This document shows positions 1-12,690 of a stretch of DNA of 64,000 nt, in pieces. Below the pieces are notes generated by a model that worked only from the letters and a program-made list of their open reading frames with translations, made no database searches and was not told the origin of the DNA. This DNA is from Typhlomys cinereus. Lineage: Eukaryota; Chordata; Mammalia; Rodentia; Platacanthomyidae. Location: positions 1,868,534 to 1,932,533 of the forward strand of contig JALPQD010000412.1 of assembly GCA_023101885.1 (NCBI GenBank), in the 5' to 3' direction. How positions within the stretch are numbered: the first letter of the stretch is position 1; the number at the start of each line of letters is the position of its first letter. The position numbers and the translations under genes are program-made.

Positions 1-2520
1 AATGATCTTTTTGATATATTTTTGTATCCGATTTGCTAAGACTTTGCTGAGAAACTTTGCATCTGTGTTCATGAAAGAGATTGGTCAATAGTTTTCTTTA
101 TTAAGTGTATTTTAATTAGGTTTTGGGATTAAGATGATATTAGCTTCATAGAAGTAATTTGGTAGTATTCTTTCCTTTGCTATTTGATGGAACAGTTTAA
201 GGAATATTAGTGGTATTAGATCCTTGATTGCTGGTAGAACTTTGTCCTGAATCCATTTTTGACCAGGACATTTTTTGGTGGGAAGATTTGAGATTACTTC
301 ATCGATTTCCTCATATGTTTCAGGACTTTTTAAATAATTCAGAACTTCTTGATTCAATTTAGGTAAGTTGTGTAGACATAGGAATTCATCCATTTGTTTT
401 GTGTTGTCAAGTTTCACAGAGTATAAATTTTTGAAATATGATGTTATAATTCTCTGAATTTCTTGGGTATCAGTAGTGATAACTCCATTTTCCTTCCTAA
501 TTTCGTTTATTTGTGAATGTGCCTATCTTTTGTGGTGAGATGAGTTTCCTGCAGGCAGCAAATTGATGGGTTGTGAGTATTAATCCAATTTTGTAATCTG
601 TGTCTCTTGATCAGTGAGTTAATTCCATTGACGTTTAACATTATGGTGGAGAAATTATTTTTTAATTATAGATATTTTTTATGTTCAGTGGCTTTTGTAA
701 GTGTATTATTTGGCTTTTAGGTTTTGGTGGTATTGTACTCCCCTTCTGTCCTTCTGGATACACTTGTTTTATCCTTCAAGTTTGAGTATCATTTCTAGCA
801 TTTTTTGAAGGCCTGGTTTGGTAGATATGTAAGCTAGAAAGTCATCTTTGTGCTGGAAACTTTTCTTTCTCCCTCGATCATGATGGATAGTTTTGCTGGT
901 TGTATCAGCATGGGTTGACATCTTTGCTCATTTAATACTTGAGGCACATCTCTCCAAGATCTTCTTGCTTTTACTTTTCCATTGAGAAGTCTTTTGTTAT
1001 TTTAATAGGTTTACCTTTAAAAGTGACTTTTTTTTCCCCCTTGAAGCTCTCAGCACCTTTTCTTTGTCTTGAATGTGGAGTGTTTTGACTATTATTTGCA
1101 GTGGTGAGTTTCTATTTTGGTCATATCTGTTTGGGTTGCGGAATGCCTCTTGTATTTAGTTGGGCCTCTCATTCTTTAGATGAGGGAAGTTTTCATTTAT
1201 GATAATTTGAAAAATTTCCTCAGGTGTGGTATTTTGGGATTCTTGCTCTTGTATTCTATGAATGAGCATGTTAGGCTTCTTCAGGGTGTCCCATATCTCT
1301 TGAATATTCTTCTCAAGTATCTTTACGGCTTTAACAACCTCTTCCATTGAGCTAGTTCATACTTTCACTTTGTCTTCAAGATCTTTCTGCTTCATTAGTT
1401 ACGCTGATAAGACTCTCTGTAGAGTTCTGGGTTGAAGATAACTTGTCTTTTAGTTCAATTTTAAACTCTGCCTGAGACTAATTTAACTGCCCTATGCTTA
1501 TTTTTTTGTTTCTTGAACTGTTTTTCTCAACTCCTCCAAGTGTCTGTTTTGTTCCTGTTTAATATGGTAGACGCAGTTATTTAACTCCTCCTGGATTTCC
1601 TCTTTCATACTATTGATCATGGTAATGATCATGCTTTGAAAGTCGTTATCTTAGGCCTGGCTTTCTTGGCTATTTTCTTTGATTTGTTCTGTTTAGAATC
1701 TATCATTATGAGGTTAATTCTTTTGGTGAGAGATTTGTTTTCTTGGATTTTGTTTCTCATAGATCTGTACTTTGACTTGTGCATTGTTGTTTTGTCTCTT
1801 AAGACCTTTAAGTTTCTGTGTGTTTTTGACTGAACTGATTTAGTTGGTATTACTACTCTTGGGCATTTATTACTCATGTTTGCCCTGGAGTTGGGTACTT
1901 TTGTTTGTTGTTATTGATATTTCCTGGATGGGGGTATTAGACTCTTATTATATCAATTAAGAGAGATTTAGTAGATAGGAGGTGAATATTAGTATGGTAG
2001 TGCACTTTTACGATTTAGAACCTTGGTGATATGTGAAAATGAGTGGTATAGTCTCTGAAGTTTTATATGGTTTGGGGGTGGCTATATGGAAAAGTTAATC
2101 TGCAGTGATTAATAATTGAAAGGAGCAGGATGGTAAAAGTGGTTTATTTATCATTGGGCTGGATGTGAAGAAGAATTTCTCCCATGTGATAGGATGATTT
2201 TAGAGGACTTCAGATGTATGGCATTTGTCCCCTAGTGCTTTGCTCGGGTTTTCTTTGGACTCTGTTGATTTCTGAGGAGCTGTGTTTCCTCCCTGGATTG
2301 CCAGCATCCCAGGTGGGCAGAAAGGGCAGATGGGCTGGTGGTGTGCTGGCAGAGCACTTTACCTGGGAACTGGGGCATGGCCCAAAGACCCACCCAAACC
2401 CAGGGCAGCCTGGATGCTGCTCTGGCTGGCCAGTGGGAGAAGCTGGGATAGGCTGGATAGGAGTTATCTGAGACGCAGAGTGACTGGGAATGTCCGGGGT
2501 GGGCGGACCTGCAAAGCTCT
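1..2520 (-). mobile_element. L1 retrotransposon, 5' half, minus strand, decayed
   Basis: Read on the minus strand this runs 5' UTR (about 1880-2520), ORF1 (about 700-1877), the inter-ORF spacer (about 640-700) and then ORF2. ORF1 pieces show the L1 coiled-coil and RNA-recognition region, for example 1156-1347. The ORF2 endonuclease start lies near 545-640. At about 516 the sequence jumps from the ORF2 region before the reverse transcriptase straight into the endonuclease motif ETHLTTKD, so roughly 0.9 kb of ORF2 is deleted. The 3' part of the element lies outside the window. Many stops and frameshifts; not functional. The 5' UTR resembles that of the minus L1 ending at 50347, so both belong to one L1 lineage. 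Confidence 0.88.
112..417 (-). pseudogene. L1 ORF2 fragment (region before the reverse transcriptase)
   Basis: An open stretch of 101 codons matches the ORF2 segment just upstream of the reverse transcriptase in the other L1 copies here. It shares the KLNQEVLNYL and NLPTKKCPG motifs and ends near IILIPKPN. It is a fragment of the decayed minus-strand L1 and not a gene in its own right. Confidence 0.85.
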
Positions 2521-4244
2521 TCTAACATATTTTGTATCTTGTAAATGTAGCTTAACTATGGTGATATTGAAGCCTAATTTGAAATTCCATAGTAATTCTT
2601 GATATTTAGAAACATTGGTGAGAATCTCAAATAGAAACAATTATTAATTAGGAAAATATATAAAAATGCTAGAAATCAGTGCATCACAGGTAACTTTAAA
2701 AGTGAAAGAATTAGAAATTAAAGGCTGTACTTTGGATGATAGAGAAATGTTTCATTAGGAACCATCCAGATATCATGCTACATGAAATTAGAGTTACTTT
2801 GGTAATTTGGCAAGTAGTGTTTGGAAACCCATTTGGAAAATGACTCATTAGAATTACTAAGCTGAATACAATACACACAGATGCTATCTACACTCTCTAA
2901 AGCCAAATAATTGACAAGGAATAAAGTTGAGTCTGTGTTGTTTTTGTGTGCGAGTGTGTATCAGAGGGCACTATGTGTCCTTGTGTAAAACCAAAGGTGA
3001 CTTCAGGAATCATCTTGGATTGTTCTACCTCTTTTCTGCTTCACTCTGGGATTTCCTAGACTCTGCCCACTAGTGCAGGATGCTACCATTTCTACCTGGC
3101 ATCTTTATGTGGGACTTGGGATCTGAACTCAGATCTTTCTGCTTGCAAGGCAGAGTTTTAACCCCTGACCCATCTCTTCAGCTCCAAGGAATAAAGGTTT
3201 TTAAGGAATTGGTTTCAAATATTAGTAGTAGTTCTTTGGATGACATTTAAATTTCACATTTATTTAAATTTTTCAACATGTGACTTTTTCTTTAAAAATG
3301 AATGAGAAATAAATGGTAAAAAGTCCTAAGTATACTTCAAAATTCTGTTTACATATACTATATAATGATATTCCTTGTTTAGCAGTACTCCTTTTTTTCA
3401 GTGCTTTCCTAGCTAAAGGTTTTGCATATTCTTGCCAGATTTAGAGCATTATGCTATAGCATGTTAGTTTGTGCAAATTATACCAATTATAGTCCTTTAG
3501 GGAGTAAGAAATTAAGTTTATTCTTCCAATATTATAGAATTTCTTATATTGTCAAATGATGCAACAAATTTTTTAAAGTGATTCACATACTTTGCATGAT
3601 GGTGCTAAATCACACATGAGTACTGACAGTGCAAAGAATATTACCAATTTAACATCAAATCCCTGATCTTCTATGCATTTATTAATTTTGTGTGATCATG
3701 ACTGAGTCCTATAATCAGAAATCTGTGAAATGGAAGTAATAATCACATCTTTCATGGTTGTGGGAAATTGATGATTTAATCAGTGTAAAATTGTTGGCAT
3801 ATAAAATGTAACAAATAATGGATACTTGTTACTATTATCATATATGCTTTGTTAGTCCAGAAATTCAGAAATGCATTATCATTTGTTATTCCTGCTGCAC
3901 AGTATACAATGATTAGTGAGATGCTTTGAGGTGATCTGGGCATTTCCAAATAACCTGCTTGTTAAAGATTATAATTCAACCTGTGGTCCGTAATGTTAGA
4001 AGCAATCTGGAGGGGATGCAAAAAATTCAGAGGAACAACTTAGGAGTCTAATTACCAGCAATGATTTCATTAAATGGCTGCAGCTTATATTACACTTGTT
4101 AATGACAGTGCTCAATGACACACTCTGTGCTTCAGCTTGGGAGCATGTCCTAGGGCTGATAAACAGCTATCTTCGTCAGTGGAATTGACTATCTAACTAA
4201 CATTTGTTTTCTGCTTCTTGCCATAATAAAATGAAAAAGAACAG
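2521..4244. other. Unassigned AT-rich flank with one decayed SINE
   Basis: No gene is visible. About 2960-3187 is a decayed minus-oriented copy of the local tRNA-headed SINE, ending in its reversed head (accatctct-like, agctcc). The rest (2521-2950 and 3190-4244) has no recognisable domain or repeat except that it is present again, with many indels, at about 7580-9300. Confidence 0.6.
3040..3187 (-). repeat. Decayed tRNA-headed SINE
   Basis: On the minus strand the sequence begins with the SINE head (ggagctgaagagatggg-like) and keeps a B-box-like gatctgagttcagatccc segment. It aligns with the head ends of the younger copies at 20963-21253 and 53815-54117 but with many substitutions. Confidence 0.6.
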
Positions 4245-5465
4245 GTATAATATACAATTCTTTAAAGAAGTTGACCAACAATCTCAAAATTCATATGGAG
4301 GCACAAAAGACAGGACAACAAAAACAATCCTGAGTAGCAAAAACACTGCTGAAGGTATCACCATACCAAACCTTAGTCTATACTACAAATCCATAGTTGT
4401 AAAAACAGCCTGGTACTGGCCCCAAAATAGACACACAGATCAATGGATAAGGGTTGAAGACCCAGATATAAACTCACACAATTATAGCCATTTGATCTTT
4501 GACTAAGGGGTGCAAAAAATCCAATGGAAAAAGAGCAGCATCTTCAACAAATGAGGCTCGCAAAACTGAATGTCCACATGTAGAAGATTAAAACTGGACC
4601 CATACTTGTCACCATGTACAAGACTTAATTCCAAATGGTTCAAAGACCTCAATACAATGTGGGAGACTATAAAAACCTTAGTTGAAAGGGTAGGGAACTC
4701 CCTTGGGCTGATTGGATTAGGCCAATATTTCCTAAACAGAAATCTAACAGCAAGTCACTAAGACCAACACTCAACAGATGGGATTTTATCTCTGGCCAGG
4801 GGATGACATCCAATACCCATTAGGATGGAGTCAAGGGCATTGCAGGAGAAGCAAAACTGCAAAAAAAAAGTCAACAAACCATAATTCAGAACATCAGAGA
4901 CTCTATATCAACCACCTGGAATCAGGCCTGCCTAATCTCTCCCCATCCTGAACCTCAGGGAAATTTGCGAAAGAGGGCCTTAAGATTGTAACAGCACAAG
5001 GATGGGAGGAGTAATTATATGCAAGATACTACGCACAAGTTAAGGCCGAAGCTGTCATAATAGGACTCTGCAGGATCTGCGCAATGACCAACATATTATT
5101 GACCCCTCAAAGTCTAGCATGGGCTAAAGGCACTAGGATCCTAAGAAGCTAGGGATTAACAGCCACAATATTGTTCCTATACTTAAGGGGAACACAAGAA
5201 AGAGTTCTAGGAAATGCCACTGCGTCCTTACACCTCATCATAGAGGAGGACCCAGAGGAAAGTTTGACATACACATTAAAGGATGCTCCAGGGAATGGGA
5301 GGAGGGGGCACTGGGAGAAAGGGAGGGAGGGGGGAAAGGAAGGGAAAAAAGGGGGAGGAAGCATGGAAGTACAGGGAAGGTTTCAGGGGGGAGGGGCCTC
5401 GGGTACCTATTAAGTGTGCGTAAGAAGGAAAAATTAATAAGTACATTATTTATTTTAAAAAAAAA
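4245..5465 (+). mobile_element. L1 3' end, 5'-truncated and internally deleted
   Basis: Begins in the ORF2 C-terminal region with the [12 protein letters not shown] and [14 protein letters not shown] motifs, decayed by stops. At about 4785-4795 it jumps from ORF2 into the 3' UTR phrase ctctggccaggggatgaca, which deletes the ORF2 tail. The 3' UTR then runs through its G-rich tract (5290-5400) to an A-rich tail at 5455-5465. Confidence 0.85.
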
Positions 5466-5555
5466 TGGAGTTTGCATGACCTGTGCAATTAAGGACATAT
5501 CATTGACCCCCTAAAGGCTAGCATGGATCAGTGGCACTAGGATCCTTAAAGGCAA
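5466..5555 (+). mobile_element. Older L1 3' UTR fragment
   Basis: A second L1 3' UTR piece (gcatgacctgtgcaat..., ggcactaggatcctt) follows directly after the A-tail of the previous element. It ends abruptly inside PRP-like exon 3. In the noisy repeat of this region (from about 10535) the same 3' UTR continues for several hundred bases, so this junction differs between the two versions in the assembly. Confidence 0.75.
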
Positions 5556-5625
5556 TGGGAAGGCTGATGTTCATCATCTGTGGGTGGTACCTGATAATCT
5601 TCAATGCCATCGACAAGAGAATCAG
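5546..5625 (-). pseudogene. PRP-like unit I, exon 3 (truncated by L1)
   Basis: Read on the minus strand, an acceptor (accctcacag) precedes CT-GAT-TCT. Joined to the single G left by exon 2 it gives Ala then DSLVDGIEDYQVPPTDDEHQ, an acidic then Gln/Pro stretch like the N-terminal mature region of acidic PRPs (family knowledge). The frame matches exon 2 and stays open until a TAA at 5546-5548 inside L1-derived sequence. Units II and IV show that the exon originally continued for over 100 nt more, so the L1 junction near 5555 replaced the C-terminus. The donor and the 3' UTR exon of this copy are not seen. Confidence 0.65.
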
Positions 5626-6460
5626 CTGTGAGGGTCGGGCATAGGACACAAGAGCACTGTGGGGCTTTCCTCCTCTGCCAACTGCTAACTCCCTCTCTTC
5701 CAGCTCCAGATTCATGGCTTCTCTTATCTCATATACCAATGGACATGGATATTGAGAATTTCATATATGTATTCTTGAGTTTGTGCCCTTAGATTTGGGA
5801 AAAAAGAAGGTTCAGAGCACTTTACTTTTCACACAGGATATCTCAAGAGACAGAGGATACAGCGCAGAAGTGCTAACACATGTCGGTGTTTCCAGACTTC
5901 ATGCCTTTGAGTTCAGTCTGAGATTCTGAGCCCAGTAATTCAATGGGAGCCAGTGGGACAGCTCCTTCTCTCCACATCCAGGAATATGACCATACACCGG
6001 AAAAATGAAGATGGCCATATTCAACATTGGGAGCAAATCATTTCTTTCTGAAATCGAAGATGCTCACACAGTGAAGTGCAGACACTCAGGATAAGGGACC
6101 TGGGCCCAGGTTTCTGTATACATGTCCCTGAAGCTGCATAACTGGCCACTGGAACATGAGGGTGGGAGGAGCCATGGCTCCTGTCCTGGCAGTGAGCAGT
6201 CAGCATTAGCCCACTGTACACTTCACCTCGCCCCTCAGCAGTACTTCAAGGTGGGGACAGGCAGTATCCTCTGGGGTCAGGCAAGCCATGCCTTGGCTCA
6301 CTCAGTTTGCTGGCTATGGCTGTGTGTCCAGCGCCAAGGCTGCGACTGTTTGTTGTGTCTTTAGATAGCAGAATCCACTCACTCCTCAGAGCACAGATAG
6401 GAGGCCCCTGCAGGACAGACAACTGGACAGAGCTGGAGGACGATGGCTCAGGGACTTTAC

Positions 6461-6496
6461 CTGCTGCTGCCGGGTCAGAGTCTCCACTGACGACCT
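6461..6496 (-). pseudogene. PRP-like unit I, exon 2 (36 nt)
   Basis: On the minus strand, tttgcttcccag precedes exactly 36 nt, followed by gtaaagtcc, so both splice sites are good. With one base carried over from exon 1 it reads EVVSGDSDPAAA and passes one G to exon 3. A 36-nt second exon of this phase after a signal-peptide exon is the classic PRH/PRB gene layout (family knowledge). It is separated from its exon 1 by the gap and suspect sequence at 6541-11887. Confidence 0.7.
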
Positions 6497-6541
6497 CTGG
6501 GAAGCAAAGAACAGGATGAGTGAAGAGTTAAACAAGCTGCC

Positions 6542-6566
6542 NNNNNNNNNNNNNNNNNNNNNNNNN
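6542..6566. other. Assembly gap, 25 N
   Basis: Exactly 25 N separate clean unit I intron sequence from a noisy repeat of upstream sequence. A fixed 25-N run looks like a gap-filling placeholder rather than a measured length. Confidence 0.95.
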
Positions 6567-9500
6567 TGCACCTATCTTATTTTTTGTTTCTGAATGTTTT
6601 TCTTCAACTCTCCAAAGTGTTGTTTTGTTCCTGTTTAATATGTAGGACGCCGTGATTTAACTCCTCCGTGGATTTCCTCTTTCATACTATTACATGGTAA
6701 TGATCATGCTGTGGAAAGTGTTATCTTAGGCCTGGCTTGTCTGGCTATTTTCTTTGATTTGTTCTGTGTAGATCTATATATGACGGTTAATATCTTGGTG
6801 AGAGATTTGTTTCTTGGATTTTTTCATAGATCTTAACTGACGCGTGCTTGTTGTTTTGTCTCTTAAGACCTTTAAGTTTCTGGTGTTTTTGACTGAATGA
6901 TTTAGGTGGTATTACTACTCTGGGCATTATTACTCATGTTTGCCATGGAGTTGGGTACTTTTGTTTTTGTTATTGATATTCCGGATGGGGGGTATTAGAT
7001 CCTTATATATCAATTACAGAGAGATTGAGTAGAATAGGAGGTGAATTTAGTATGGTAGTGACTTTTACGATTTAGAACCTTGGGTGATATGTGAAATGCG
7101 TGTATAGTCTCTGAGTTTTATATGGTTTTGGGGGTGGCTATATGGAAAAGTTAATCTGCAGGCATTAATAATTGAAAGAGCAGGATGGTAAAGTGTTTAT
7201 TTATCAGTTGGGCTGGATCGTGAAGAAGAATTTCTCCATGTGATGGGATATTTTAGATGACTCAGATGTATTGGCATTGTCCCCCTAGTGCTTTTGCTCG
7301 GGTTTTATTTGGACCTGTTGATTTTGGGAGCCTGTGTTATCCCTGCGATGCAAGCATCCAGGGGCGAGAGAAAGGGCAGATGGCTGGTGGGGTGCTGGCA
7401 GAGCCACTTACCCTGGGAAACTGGGGATGGCCAAGACCCACCAAACCCAGGCAGGGGGGCCTGGATGCTGCTCTGGTCGGGCAGTAGGGAGAAGCTGGGT
7501 AGGCTGGATAGAGTTATCTGAGGAAGCTAGAGTACTGGGACATGGACGGGAGGGGGCGGACCTGCAAAGCTCTTCTAACAATTTTGTATCTTGTAAATGT
7601 AGCTTAATATGGTGATATGAAGCCTAATTTGAACTTCCATAGTAATTTCTTGATATTTAGGAAAAATGGTGAGAACTTCAAATGAGAAACAATTATTAGA
7701 TAGAAAGATATAAATAATGCTAGAAATCGTGCATCACCAGGTACTTTAAAAGTGAACGAATTAGAATTAATAAGGCTTGTACTTTGGATGATTAGAGAAA
7801 TGTTTCCATTAGGAACCATCCAGTATCATGCTAATGAACATTAGAGTTACTTTGGTTAATTTGGCAAGTAGTGAGTGTTGGAACCACATTGGAAAAAAAT
7901 GACTCATTAGAATTACTAAGTGAATACAATACACACCAGATGTATCACACTCTCTAAGCCAACATAATTGACAAAGGAATTAGAGTTGAGTCTGTGTTGC
8001 TTTTTGAGGCGAGTGTGTATCAGATGGCATATGTGTCCTTGTGTAAAACCCAAAGGTGACTTACGGAATCATCTTGGATGTTCTACCTCTTTCTGCTTCA
8101 ATATGGGGATTTCCTAGACTCTGCCCCACTAGGCAGGATGCTACCATTTCTACCTGGGAATCTTTATGTGGGACTTGGATTGAACTCAGCTCTTTCTGCC
8201 TGCAAGGCAGAGTTTTAACCCCTGACCCATTGCTTCAGCTCCAAGGAATAAAGGTTTTAGGAATTGGTTTCCAAATATTAGTAGAGTTCTTTGGATGACA
8301 TTTAAATTCACATTATATTAAATTTTCAACATGTGACTTTTCTTTAAAAATGAATGAGAAATAAATGGTAAAAAGTCCTAAGTATACTTCAAAAATTCTG
8401 TTTACAATACTAATAATGATTATTCCGTCTGGTTAGCAGGTACTCCTTTTTTCTAAGTGCTTCACAGCTACAAGGTTTTGCATATCCTTGCCAGTTGTAG
8501 AGCATTATGCTGATAGCATGTTAGTTGTGCAAATTATCCCAATTATAGTCTTTAGCGGAGTAAGAGAAATTAAGTTCTATCTTCCAATATTATAGAATTT
8601 CTTATATTGTCAAAGGATGACAACACAATTTTTTACAAGTGATTCACATCTTTGCTGATGGTGCTAAATCACCACATGAGTACTGCAGGCAAAGAATATT
8701 ACCATTAACATCAAATCGCCTGCTCTTTCAGCTATTTATTAATTTGTGTGACTCATGCACTGAGTCATATAATCAGAAACTGTGAAAATGGAAGTAATAA
8801 TCACATCTTTCATGGTTGTGGGAAATTGATGATTTGATTAATCAGTGTAAAATTGGGCATTAAAATGTAACAAAAATTTAAAAATGGAACTTGTTACTAT
8901 TATCATTATATGCGTTGTTAGTCCAGAAATTCAGAGAATGCATTGATCATTTGTTATTTCCTGACTGCCACAGTATACAATGATTAGTGAGTGCTTTGAG
9001 GTGATTGGGCATTTCCAACATAACCATGTTGTTAAAGATATAATTCAACCTGTTGTCCGTAATGTCGAAGCAAGCTGGAGGGGATGCAAAAAAATTCAGA
9101 GGAACAACTTGAGGAGTCTATATACCAGCAATGATTCATTAAATTGGTTGCACAGCTTATTATTACACTTGTTAATGACAGTGCCAATGACACACTCTGT
9201 GCTTCAGCTTGGAGCATGTCCTAGGGCTGATAAACAGCTATGTCTTCAGTCAGTGGATTGACTATCTAACTAACATTGGTTTCTGTCGTGCCATATTAAA
9301 AGAAAAGAACAGTATAATATACAATTCTTTAAAGAAGTTGACCAACAATCTTCAAAATTTCATATGGAGGCACAAAGACAGGACAACAAAAACAATCTCG
9401 AGTAGCAAAAAAAGACATGTGAAGGTATCAACCATACCAAACTTAGTCTATACTACAAATCCCTAGTTGTAAAAACAGCCTGGTACTGGCCCCAAAAATA

Positions 9501-10630
9501 GACACACAGATCAATGGATAAGGGTTGAAGACCCAGGTATAAATAAACACCAATTATAGCCATTTGATCTTTGACTAAGGGGCAAAAAATCCAATGGAAA
9601 AAGAGCAGCATCTTCAACAAAATGAGTGCTCGCAAAAATGAAGTCCACATGTAGAAAGATTTAAAAACTGGACCCATACTTGTCACCATGTACAAGACTT
9701 AATTCCAAATGGTTCAAAGACCTCAATACAATGGGAGACTTAAAAACCATTAGTTGAAGGGTAGGGAACTCCCTTGGCTGATTGGAGTAGGCCCAATATT
9801 TCCTAACAGAAATCTTAACGCAAGTCACTAAGACCAACAATCAAACAGATGGATTTTATCTCCTGGCAGGGATGACATCCCACGAACCATTAGGATGGAG
9901 TCAGGGCATTGCAGGAGAAGCAAAACTGCAAAAAAAAAGTAAAAACCATAATTCAGACATCAGAGAGACTTCTATATCAACCCACCTGGAATGGCTCTGC
10001 CTAATTCTCCCCATCTGAACCTCAGGCGAAATTGCGAAAGAGGGCCGTAAGATTTGTAACAGCACAAGGATGGGAGGAGTAAATATGCAAGATACTACGC
10101 ACAGTTAGGCCGAAGCTGTCATAAGGAGCTCTGCAGGATCTGACGCAATGGACCAACATATTATTGACCCCTCAAAGTCTAGGCAGGGCTAAGGCACTAG
10201 GTACCTAAGAAGCTAGGGATTACGCCACAAATTGTTCATAACTTAGGGGAACACAAGAAAGAGTTCTAGGAAGATGCCACTGCGTTCCTACACTCATCAT
10301 CATAAGGAGGACCAGAGGGAAACGTTGTGACATCACATGAAAGGATGCTCCAGGGAATGGGGAGGATGGGGGCATGGGTAGAAGGGGGGAGGGAAGGAGG
10401 AAGGAAGGGAAAAAAGGGGGAGGAAGAGGGTAGTAAAGGGAAGGTTCAGGGGGGAGGGGGATCGGGTACCTATTAAGTGGGTTAAGAAAGGAAAAATATT
10501 AATAAGTACAATTATTATTTAAAAAAAAATGGGTAGTTGCCATGACCTGTGCAATTAAGGACATATCATTGACCCCTAAGGCTAGCATGGATCAGTGGCA
10601 CTAGGATCCTGAAAGGCAAGGATTAACAGC
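6567..10630. other. Error-rich repeat of 1495-5553 (probable gap-fill artefact)
   Basis: Follows 1495-5553 base by base, covering L1 ORF1/5' UTR, the unassigned flank, the SINE remnant and the L1 3' end, but with a single-base insertion or deletion roughly every 10-20 bases and few plain substitutions. Real old duplications in this window (unit I against unit II) show mostly substitutions instead. The error type fits uncorrected single-molecule reads. Short open frames in it carry no meaning. Confidence 0.8.
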
Positions 10631-11410
10631 CACCATAGTGTTTCTATACTAAAGGGAACAAAATAAATTTGCTCTAGGCATTGCTTCTGGTCACTTACCC
10701 TTCATGAGAGGGGAAGACCCAGAGGAGAAGTTTGACAGCACAGCCACGGATGTTACTCCTGCAGGTGGGGGGCGGAGGGGTGGGACAGGGGCACTGGAAG
10801 CCAGGGAGGAGTGGGGCACGGACGGAGAAAAGGGGGGTCGGGGGGAGGTTGCTCCCTTATTTTCCGCCTTGTATTCTCTTGTTTGGGTTTTTATTTTTCT
10901 TGTCTTTTGCTTGTTCGCATCTCATGTCCCTTCCCTTCTCCCACTATTCCTTACTTTAATTTTAGCGGCGGTTTGCATGAGTTACTTCATGTTCCGAGTC
11001 GACTCCCAATTACTAGTTTGTACCTTTCTCACGGTGTATTGTCCATTGTTTCTTTCGAGTTTCTGTACTTTTCCCCTTTTTTTGCACTGTCCCTGCCGGT
11101 TGATATGTTGTGGACGGAATCGTAGCTAGTCCCTTCTGCACCTTCTCTTTAGTGCCGACACCATGTTCCAAGGTCCGTATCGTGGGGCAGTATGCCCGTA
11201 GTCATCTGCATTGGTCCCTCTTAATGATTGTGTTAGCCTTGGACCATGGCGCCTTGTATTTCAGATATTCAGGTCCGGAATGAGCAGAACGATTGGGGCG
11301 AAAAAGGGCAAGGGAGGAGGCAAGGGGATCCAGTAAGGGCTGGAAGAAGGGGGAGGGTAGGACCTATCTAAGTTGATGCGTGGAAAAAATAAATAAAAAA
11401 ATTTAAAAAA
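10631..11410 (+). mobile_element. L1 3' UTR continuation with an unmatched insert
   Basis: 10631-10850 follows the L1 3' UTR (aggggaagacccagaggagaag, then the G-rich tract). 11285-11410 resumes the G-rich tract, the end phrase and an A-rich tail (aaataaataaaaaaa). Between them, about 10850-11280 matches nothing else here, is pyrimidine-rich and carries more CpG than its surroundings. The whole stretch adjoins the suspect gap fill. Confidence 0.55.
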
Positions 11411-11887
11411 AGAAAAGAAAAAGAAAAAGGACAATTTTAACCATAAAAAGACGAATTAAAGCCACTGCCTGAGACTTTAAAGTATCTGTTATCAGAAGTA
11501 TCTCATGTATAGACTGTTTTTCTCTGACCTGTGCTAGATATCAGGAATGTTGATTCTCTGGCTCTCAGGTTAGCCACCCATGTTTACCCTGAAGCTGAGA
11601 AAGTTCTTCCATATCCTTATCTCTCCTTTCAACAATCCATTGGCCCCTTGCCAAAGTCTGCATACTATTCTCAACCCCCTTATTATCCTCTACGTATAAA
11701 GTATTTGGCATGTTTGGGTGGTAGATGGTCATCATTTTTCCCTCTGGGATTGTGAGCTTTACAACTTGTTTCAGCCCCTCTTTTCTCTCTATTTGTGTTT
11801 CTTTCCATTTCTGACTCTTTCATATTTCTCAGACCAAGGACAGTTTAAGGGTCACCATGATTGAATGGCCAAGAGAAAGCCCCCCTA
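11411..11887. other. Unassigned single-copy sequence
   Basis: No repeat elsewhere in the window and no convincing coding potential. It ends at about 11887, where sequence homologous to PRP-like intron 1 begins exactly where 6541 left off. Confidence 0.5.
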
Positions 11888-12571
11888 CACTTCAGAGCTC
11901 ACGAGTGTCCTGCAAGCAAACATGACTTGTGAACCCAGCTGAGCAAACCACACATGAGCTCCTCAACTGGCCTGTAATGTGGTCATGGGAAGTTAAGCAG
12001 ATGCACAAAAGTGGCAGAATTTCCCTGTGCTGAGTGTCACCACCTGCCATATATAGAAAAATTACAATTTCCTGTCCCTGGATTCCTGGGAAATTGACTG
12101 CTAATTTTCATTAAGTATCATGGGAACTTTGTCACCCTTGAGCCTACACATAGATGGGGCACGTATGTTGGTATTTTCTCCATGTAGAATGTGACATTGA
12201 AATACAGTCCATGTTTCATTGCCTCTGGAGAAGCTTCGATGTTTTTCTATTATCCATCTGCCCTATATCCCCTATACAGTGAGCCTAGCCGTTTATAGTG
12301 AAGCATAATTAATATAACAAAACACAACTGAGTACTAATGAACAAGCCATAAAGCTACAACTACCCAATTTTTGAGAAAAACATCAAACCACTATGTATG
12401 AAAATTTCTTTATCCACTCAACAATTTATAGACACTTTGTTGATTCCATATCTTGAATACTGTGAATAGTTCTGCAATAAATGTGGAAATACATTATATC
12501 TCAATCTCTGTGGTTTCTATGTAATAGGAGAAATGCAAAAAGTGTTTTTAGTGTATGTATGCATATGCATG

Positions 12572-12632
<61 letters not shown>

Positions 12633-12690
12633 TAGCTATGTTTGTTTTTTTTTTTCAATTTTTTTGTGTGTAGTAGAGGGCACTTGAATG
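11888..12690 (-). repeat. PRP-like intron 1 segment, first of a tandem pair
   Basis: Starts with cacttcagagctcacgagtg and matches 19890-20398 plus 27609-27880. The following stretch (from about 12695) begins with the same gacttgtgaacccagctgag phrase, so the intron contains an internal tandem duplication of about 0.8 kb. Unit II has only one version (from about 39700). Confidence 0.65.
12571..12630. repeat. (TA)n(GT)n microsatellite
   Basis: About 10 TA units (12571-12590) run into 20 GT units (12591-12630), inside intron 1 of the unit I PRP-like gene. Confidence 0.95.

Noticed and set aside
2960..3187. A tRNA gene
   Set aside because: The tRNA-like head belongs to a dispersed SINE; no intact cloverleaf or isolated tRNA was found here or in the other SINE copies.
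10704..11129. 141-codon open frame on the plus strand
   Set aside because: Lies across a noisy L1 3' UTR and an unmatched low-confidence stretch next to the gap fill; hydrophobic content comes from T-rich sequence. No support as a gene.
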